A DNA stretch of 9,923 nucleotides, taken from assembly GCF_905201705.1 (NCBI RefSeq), contig NZ_CAJKOX010000071.1:1-9923 (forward strand). Reading direction: 5' to 3'. The position numbers were made by a program, and so were the translations under genes. Under the pieces are notes generated by a model. That model saw only the letters and a program-made list of their open reading frames with translations. It was not told the DNA's origin and searched no databases. Origin of the DNA: an uncultured Marvinbryantia sp. (lineage in GTDB: Bacteria > Bacillota > Clostridia > Lachnospirales > Lachnospiraceae). Position 1 is the first letter of the stretch. Every line of letters starts with the position of its first letter. Of this stretch, positions 6,778-9,923 are shown piece after piece.

Positions 6778-7317
6778 ACTGTTTGTATCAACTTTTTTTC
6801 GCATGTTGAAAAAAATCGTGTTTTGGATTTTACTGATCTGTATGTTTGTCTACGGCGTATATAGTGCGTCAAATGCTGCTTCGGAGGCCAATGGGGGCTT
6901 TGCGCTTGACGGATGCTTTTTTGATTTTGCACCGTTTATGGGTCTTGTGGCAGCGATCCTTACAAGCATGTTCATTGGTTCTGAATACAGTGACGGTACG
7001 ATTCGGAATAAGTTGGTGGTCGGACATTCCCGGATGCGGATTTATCTGGCGAATTTTATCGTGTGTTCGGTGTGCTGATTTCTTTGGTCTACATAACAGG
7101 GGTATTTGTGGTCGGCAGCGCCAAAGACGGGGAACTGCTTACAAAAACAAGTGTAGTTACCATGTGTCTGGTATGCAGCATTTTGGTTTCCGTTGCCTTT
7201 ACAAGCATTATGACGATGCTTGCGATATTGAATACAAACAAAGCCGGAAATGTAGTCGTTAGTATGCTGCTGGCGTTGATACTGCTTGTGTCTGGTTCTT
7301 TCATTTATCAAAAAATG
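6770..7317 (+). pseudogene. LanE/G (BcrB-like) ABC permease, frameshifted and truncated
   Basis: ATG 6770 follows GGAGGT (6757-6762) and overlaps the ATPase gene. The first frame gives MSRLFVSTFFRMLKK, a membrane helix, then the family-typical GSEYSDGTIRNKLVVGHSR and YLANFIVCS before stopping at TGA 7076-7078. The protein continues without gap in the next frame from about 7069 (GVLISLVYITGVFVVG...TMLAILNTNKAG...ALILLVSGSFIYQK), so one base has been lost near the GG at 7069-7070. No slippery heptamer is visible to support programmed frameshifting. Homology-like sequence ends at about 7317, where unrelated sequence begins; roughly the last 90-100 residues expected for the family are missing. 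Two independent lesions make it non-functional. Confidence 0.8.
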
Positions 7318-7367
7318 AAATGTATAGTAGAGGGATATTTTTTGACGGTCAGAAAGGAGGTGTTTTT

Positions 7368-7460
7368 ATCTACAATCAGATTCCGGTGATGAATTATCCG
7401 CAGTACCGCCGGATGCGCAGGATGGTACATGAGTGCTGCAACTACGACGGCGGCAACTGT
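7368..7460 (+). pseudogene. N-terminal remnant of a Cys_rich_VLP-like protein
   Basis: The stretch YNQIPVMNYPQYRRMRRM followed by VHECCNYDGGNC is what I recognise as the beginning of the small cysteine-rich proteins (Cys_rich_VLP family) of clostridial conjugative elements; this is from memory and unverified. A strong ribosome binding site, AAAGGAGG (7353-7360), stands seven bases before an ATC codon at 7368, suggesting that an original ATG was lost there or that a non-standard start is used. The nearest ATG (7389) is 28 bases from the site. After GNC (7460) the frame changes abruptly into recombinase sequence. The function of the family is not established. Confidence 0.55.
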
Positions 7461-8726
7461 TTCGCTGTGTTCAAAAACGTATTTAACGATTATTACGCAA
7501 AGGACACAAGCAAAAAAATCCGGGCAGTCGTAAAAATGCGCGGAGAAGCCGGGGAACATATCGCCAGCAATCCGCCCTACGGATATGTGAAAGACCCACA
7601 GAATAAAAAGAAATGGATTGTGGACGAAGAATCCGCAAAGGTGGTGCGGCGTATCTTTGACCTGTGCATTGCGGGAAAAGGCCCCATGCAGATCGCAAAA
7701 GTCCTGACCGCTGACAGGGTACTGACTGTTACTGCGTATAACGCCAGACAGAAAGGATGGGTCATGCCGGATAACCTGTACCAGTGGTGCTCCAAATCCG
7801 TTGCAGGAATACTGGAGCGGCCGGAATATACCGGCTGTACCGTCAATTTTAAGACTTATACAAAATCTCTCAAATTCAAGAAGCGGATGGAAAACACAAA
7901 AGAAAACCAGCGGGTATTTGAAGATACGCAGCCGGCAATCATTGAACGGGGACAGTGGGAACGGGTGCAGGCGTTAAGGGCGAACAAGCGCAGACCGACA
8001 AAGACAGGGAAAACCAGCATTTTCTCCGGCCTTGTCTACTGTGCTGACTGCGGTGCGAAGCTCTATTACTATACCTGCAATACCTACAAGGATGAGTCTC
8101 AGGACCATGTCGTCTGCTCCAATTACAAGAGCAATACAGGTTCCTGCCAAATCCACTATATTCGAGAGGTTACGCTTTATAGGCGGGTGCTGGAATGTAT
8201 TCAGGAAACACTGACCTATGTGCGTTTGTTCCGGGATGATTTCACTCAGGAAATGCTGGCGCAGGACGAGGCCAGCCGGAAAGCGGAGCAGACACAGAAG
8301 CGGAAAGCCCTCTCCGGGGCGCAGAAACGTATGGAGGATTTGGACAAGATCATCCAAAGGCTTTATGAAGATTCCGTACTTGGGAAATTAAGCGACCTCC
8401 ACTTTCAAAAGCTATCCGCACAGTATGAAACGGAGCAGGAAGAAATTCAGAGGCTTGCTGCTTCGCTGGAACGGGAAATTGAAAATGAAGCCGGACAGAT
8501 TGCCGATGTGGGGCGGTTCCTCCAGCTTGCCGACAGGTATTCCGATTTGCAGGAGTTGGACGCAGCTACGGTAAATGAACTGATTGAAAAAATCGTAATT
8601 CACAGTCCGGAGAGAATCGGCGGAAAGAAGCATGTCACGATTGAAGTCTACTTTACCTATGTGGGAAAAATCCGGATTCCACTTGCCAAACCGGAACTGC
8701 CGACAAAGACAGAAGAACCGGCGTGA
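7389..8726 (+). CDS. Large serine recombinase lacking its catalytic domain, in a chimeric frame
   Basis: From 7461 the frame encodes the rear part of a large serine recombinase of the kind that excises clostridial integrative elements. It starts in the linker helix (FNDYYAKDTSKKIRAV), followed by the recombinase domain (GEHIASNPPYGYVKD..., PxxARQKGWVMP), a zinc ribbon with C241 and C244 (YCADCGAKLYYY; numbering from an in-frame ATG at 7320) and later CSNYKSN/GSCQIHY, a long coiled coil, and a DUF4368-like C-terminus. The N-terminal resolvase domain with the catalytic serine is absent; in its place are about 24 residues of the Cys_rich_VLP-like remnant, fused in frame. The protein can therefore bind DNA at most, and should not recombine. 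It was probably produced by a deletion that joined two element genes. The frame itself runs uninterrupted to TGA 8724-8726. A dominant-negative role is possible but speculative. Confidence 0.82.
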   Translation: MNYPQYRRMRRMVHECCNYDGGNCFAVFKNVFNDYYAKDTSKKIRAVVKMRGEAGEHIASNPPYGYVKDPQNKKKWIVDEESAKVVRRIFDLCIAGKGPMQIAKVLTADRVLTVTAYNARQKGWVMPDNLYQWCSKSVAGILERPEYTGCTVNFKTYTKSLKFKKRMENTKENQRVFEDTQPAIIERGQWERVQALRANKRRPTKTGKTSIFSGLVYCADCGAKLYYYTCNTYKDESQDHVVCSNYKSNTGSCQIHYIREVTLYRRVLECIQETLTYVRLFRDDFTQEMLAQDEASRKAEQTQKRKALSGAQKRMEDLDKIIQRLYEDSVLGKLSDLHFQKLSAQYETEQEEIQRLAASLEREIENEAGQIADVGRFLQLADRYSDLQELDAATVNELIEKIVIHSPERIGGKKHVTIEVYFTYVGKIRIPLAKPELPTKTEEPA

Positions 8727-8745
8727 TATTCGCCACGCCGGTTTT
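8716..8745 (+). terminator. Terminator overlapping the recombinase stop codon
   Basis: AACCGGCGTG (8716-8725) pairs perfectly with CACGCCGGTT (8734-8743) around an 8-base loop and is followed by TT. The stem contains the first two bases of the TGA stop. The T-run is short, but the GC-rich 10-bp stem is strong. It isolates the element remnant from the toxin locus. Confidence 0.75.
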
Positions 8746-8799
8746 ACCGGAAATTTCATTTACTTCCTTATAGGACGCCGTCTAAAAACAGAGTGCATA

Positions 8800-8828
8800 T
8801 TGACATATTATGCCGATTATAGTATAAT
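8800..8828 (+). promoter_or_regulatory. Consensus promoter of the toxin RNA
   Basis: TTGACA (8800-8805), a 17-bp spacer and TATAAT (8823-8828): a perfect sigma-A promoter. Transcription should start near 8835, just before GGGCATACC (8838-8846), leaving a leader of over 100 bases before the toxin start codon. Confidence 0.9.
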
Positions 8829-8837
8829 AATGCTTAT

Positions 8838-8937
8838 GGGCATACCTAAACGGTAGGCTTGCCATCTTTAGGGCAAGTCTGCCGAACGCTTTTCCTATTG
8901 CGTTCGGTAGGCGGTCAATCCTGCTCCCGGAAGGGAG
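8838..8937 (+). promoter_or_regulatory. Structured toxin leader with a blocked ribosome site
   Basis: The leader contains two 13-bp stems with two G-U pairs each: 8851-8863 with 8872-8884, and 8877-8889 with 8900-8912. They share 8877-8884 and so exclude each other. A third hairpin, CTCCC-GGAA-GGGAG (8924-8937), buries the toxin Shine-Dalgarno in a GNRA-loop stem. The extreme 5' element GGGCATACC can also pair with GGTATGCCC in the 3' terminator (9111-9119). Translation of the toxin is therefore likely kept off until the RNA is refolded or processed (inference from pairing). Confidence 0.65.
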
Positions 8938-8946
8938 TGATTTACT

Positions 8947-9045
8947 ATGAATAATTTTGTTACATGGAGTGAATTACTCCAGTTTGCATCTGTCTTTATA
9001 GCATTTGCAACATTTATGTACGCAATTTTTCATAAAAGGAAATAA
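8947..9045 (+). CDS. Small hydrophobic holin-like toxin (type I toxin-antitoxin)
   Basis: A 32-residue peptide starting MNNFVTWSELLQFASVF, then IAFATFMYAIFHKRK: a short polar N-terminus, one membrane helix (about 9-28) and a basic tail HKRK. This is the layout of holin-like/Fst/TxpA-class type I toxins, which insert in the membrane when over-produced. AAGGGAG (8931-8937) stands nine bases before ATG 8947 but is inside a hairpin. The gene is flanked by its own consensus promoter, a structured leader, a 3' terminator, and a convergent promoter for an antisense RNA. Related systems occur on Bacillus prophages (txpA/ratA, bsrG), matching the prophage genes next door. Toxicity has not been shown here. 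Confidence 0.82.
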   Translation: MNNFVTWSELLQFASVFIAFATFMYAIFHKRK

Positions 9046-9123
9046 CCGCCATACTCTCACATAGGCGGTTATTTATATAACTTCTTAATGATTGGGAGCG
9101 ACCGTCTATCGGTATGCCCCTTT
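9035..9123 (-). ncRNA. Predicted antisense antitoxin RNA
   Basis: The minus-strand promoter at 9130-9158 should start an RNA near 9123 that runs leftwards into the toxin 3' end and stops at the hairpin 9041-9073. The product of about 90 bases is fully complementary to the toxin 3' untranslated region and its last codons. Its 5' end carries GGGCATACC, the same nine bases as the toxin RNA. This convergent 3'-overlap geometry is that of txpA/ratA-like loci. No protein frame is apparent in it. Confidence 0.65.
9041..9073 (-). terminator. Hairpin ending the antisense RNA
   Basis: AATAACCGCC (9041-9050) and GGCGGTTATT (9064-9073) form a perfect 10-bp stem around 13 bases. Read on the minus strand the stem is followed by TCCTTTTATG, a broken T-run. 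The left arm includes the toxin stop codon. It may also slow the toxin transcript on the plus strand. Confidence 0.6.
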
Positions 9124-9126
9124 TTT
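9094..9126 (+). terminator. Terminator of the toxin RNA
   Basis: ACCG/CGGT (9101-9104, 9110-9113) around TCTAT, then GC/GC and GGG/CCC with small bulges, followed directly by six T. It ends the toxin transcript. Its right arm GGTATGCCC is the complement of the toxin 5' end. Confidence 0.7.
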
Positions 9127-9129
9127 ATT

Positions 9130-9158
9130 ATTATACATCAATTGTGGAAATATGTCAA
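9130..9158 (-). promoter_or_regulatory. Consensus promoter of the antisense RNA
   Basis: On the minus strand TTGACA (9158-9153), 17 bp, TATAAT (9135-9130): again a perfect match. It shares TTGACATATT, TATAATAAT and the downstream GGGCATACC with the toxin promoter, so the locus is bounded by an imperfect inverted duplication. Confidence 0.88.
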
Positions 9159-9174
9159 CTGTTTTCTATTAAGA

Positions 9175-9615
9175 TTATAGTTCTATATCTTCGACTTTTG
9201 CTCTTTCCTCTAACACGATTATATAATTTTCCATATAAACAAGCTGCGTAAAAAGTAATTCATATGTACAATTAGGTTTAAATGGGAGCGTATTATTTTT
9301 ATATTTTTTAAGCATAGTTTTTAACCCATTTGCTCTAATTTTCAGCTGATAATATTCTGCCCTAAATCTGTCTTTAAAATCATTACTTTTCATCAACAAT
9401 GCAGTGTCATACAGCGGATTTTCACCGATTTCGCTATATGCCTCTTCAAATGCTTGTTTAGGTGACCATGAAATATAATCATTAGAATATTTTACAATGT
9501 ATCCCTCGTCTTCTGGATTTTCATCAGCTGGTATAGTCCAGCCACGATATTTATTGTAATCTCCTCTTGTCATAGGTTCTGCTTCTATTCTTTTCGTTCC
9601 AATATAATTTTTCAT
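9175..9615 (-). CDS. Phage protein with GYxSWSPK domain and helical hairpin
   Basis: A 146-residue protein; ATG at 9615-9613 follows GGAGGG with normal spacing, two bases after the holin-like gene. Residues 1-62 are the compact phage domain with RGWTIP (24-29), PEDEGYIVKY (34-43), SWSP (49-52) and FEEAY (56-60), often found at the front of small phage proteins. Residues 78-146 are two helices, DFKDRFRAEYYQLKIR (79-94) and YELLFTQLVYMENYIIVLEERA (118-139), joined by a loop with NTLPFKPNC. This second part resembles the crAss001_48-related/Acb2-Tad1-type helical hairpin seen in phage genomes, some members of which bind cyclic nucleotide signals of CBASS or Thoeris; membership is from memory and untested. 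A phage accessory role is safe, anti-defence is a hypothesis. Confidence 0.75.
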   Translation of the reverse strand: MKNYIGTKRIEAEPMTRGDYNKYRGWTIPADENPEDEGYIVKYSNDYISWSPKQAFEEAYSEIGENPLYDTALLMKSNDFKDRFRAEYYQLKIRANGLKTMLKKYKNNTLPFKPNCTYELLFTQLVYMENYIIVLEERAKVEDIEL

Positions 9616-9617
9616 AA

Positions 9618-9806
9618 TTAATTACCCTCCTTCAAATTCATAACCGCTGCAAGCCCTGCCGAGATAGCTGAAACAGCCAATCCCAAAACAGCGGACTTTA
9701 CAGTCAGATCAGTTGCGGCGATATTTACCGCTATGTAGCCGACTGCTGTCTGTAAAAATGTTCTCAATGCTCTTTTCACATACGGTTTCTTTAAAAAATT
9801 ACTCAT
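9618..9806 (-). CDS. Small prophage holin-like membrane protein
   Basis: A 62-residue protein, MSNFLKKPYVKRALRTF followed by two hydrophobic segments (about 13-30 and 38-56) and a short tail. Basic residues at the N-terminus (KKPYVKRALR) and two closely spaced helices fit small phage holins, which open the membrane for the lysis enzyme. The start at 9806 is preferred over the ATG at 9812 because GGAAAGGAAG ends seven bases before it, whereas it would be too close to the earlier one. It overlaps the preceding coiled-coil gene by eight bases and is followed two bases later by the next gene, so the three form an operon. No endolysin gene is visible downstream, where one might be expected. Confidence 0.7.
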   Translation of the reverse strand: MSNFLKKPYVKRALRTFLQTAVGYIAVNIAATDLTVKSAVLGLAVSAISAGLAAVMNLKEGN

Positions 9807-9923
9807 GTTCATTCTTCCTTTCCAAATCGTCAATTCTATGATTTGCAACTTTTATTTGTTCTTCAACAACCGGCATTCTTCTGGCAAAATTATTATGCTC
9901 GGCAACTTTGTTTTCCAACTGTA
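9799..9923 (-). CDS. 3' end of an XhlA-like coiled-coil phage protein (partial)
   Basis: The minus frame entering from the right edge encodes 40 residues, QLENKVAEHNNFARRMPVVE and then EQIKVANHRIDDLERKNEHE, ending at TAA 9801-9799. The heptad-like pattern and the NNFARRMPVVEEQIKxxNHRIxDLE sequence match small XhlA/haemolysin-like coiled-coil proteins that precede holins in Firmicutes prophage lysis modules. Unlike full XhlA, no C-terminal membrane helix is present, so it may be only a related coiled-coil protein. The N-terminus lies outside the window. Its stop overlaps the holin-like start. Confidence 0.65.
   Translation of the reverse strand, partial: QLENKVAEHNNFARRMPVVEEQIKVANHRIDDLERKNEHE

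Noticed and set aside
7061..7078. Programmed frameshift in the second permease
   Set aside because: No slippery heptamer or downstream structure is evident, and the gene is also truncated, so decay is more likely.
8632..8856. 74-codon forward frame over the recombinase end and toxin promoter
   Set aside because: Out of frame with the recombinase and spans a terminator and a promoter.
1..9923. CRISPR array, tRNA or rRNA genes
   Set aside because: No regularly spaced repeats, cloverleaf-like segments or rRNA sequence were seen on either strand.

Overview
The window looks like a mobile, accessory stretch from a gut-type Clostridia (Lachnospiraceae or relatives). The reasons are Firmicutes-style AGGAGG ribosome binding sites, ATGA-type overlaps, a BceRS/LanF-like peptide-defence cluster, a large serine recombinase of the clostridial conjugative-element type, and low-GC prophage genes. 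The organism is inferred from gene style only.

Left part (1-730). A 17-codon tail of an unknown gene is followed by a strong terminator (181-225). A cluster of five consecutive palindromes comes next (253-386). A good promoter then drives a 55-codon helix-turn-helix gene that is interrupted by an in-frame amber codon (502-669).

Central part (676-7317). An OmpR-family response regulator and a histidine kinase with almost no extracellular loop overlap by ATGA. They are followed by a MacB/BceA-type ATPase and an 837-residue FtsX permease, then a second, LanF/BcrA-type ATPase. The last gene is a LanE/G-type permease that is broken by a frameshift and truncated. Near-identical boxes lie upstream of the regulator and of the first ATPase. 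Two sites of the form TNACA-N4-TGTNA precede the ATPase. Together these suggest a self-regulated peptide-antibiotic sensing and resistance module (inference). The first transporter looks intact; the second lacks a working permease in this window.

Right part of the mobile block (7318-8745). A reading frame fuses the first ~24 residues of a Cys_rich_VLP-like protein to a large serine recombinase that has lost its catalytic domain. A terminator sits on its stop codon. This reads as the deleted end of an integrative element.

Far right (8800-9923). A compact type I toxin-antitoxin locus encodes a 32-residue hydrophobic holin-like toxin. Two convergent consensus promoters flank it, and the toxin leader is highly structured. 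The toxin message can pair its 5' end with its own 3' terminator. Beyond it, on the minus strand and visibly AT-richer, are three prophage genes: a coiled-coil XhlA-like tail end, a small holin-like membrane protein, and a two-part phage protein that may be an anti-defence factor.
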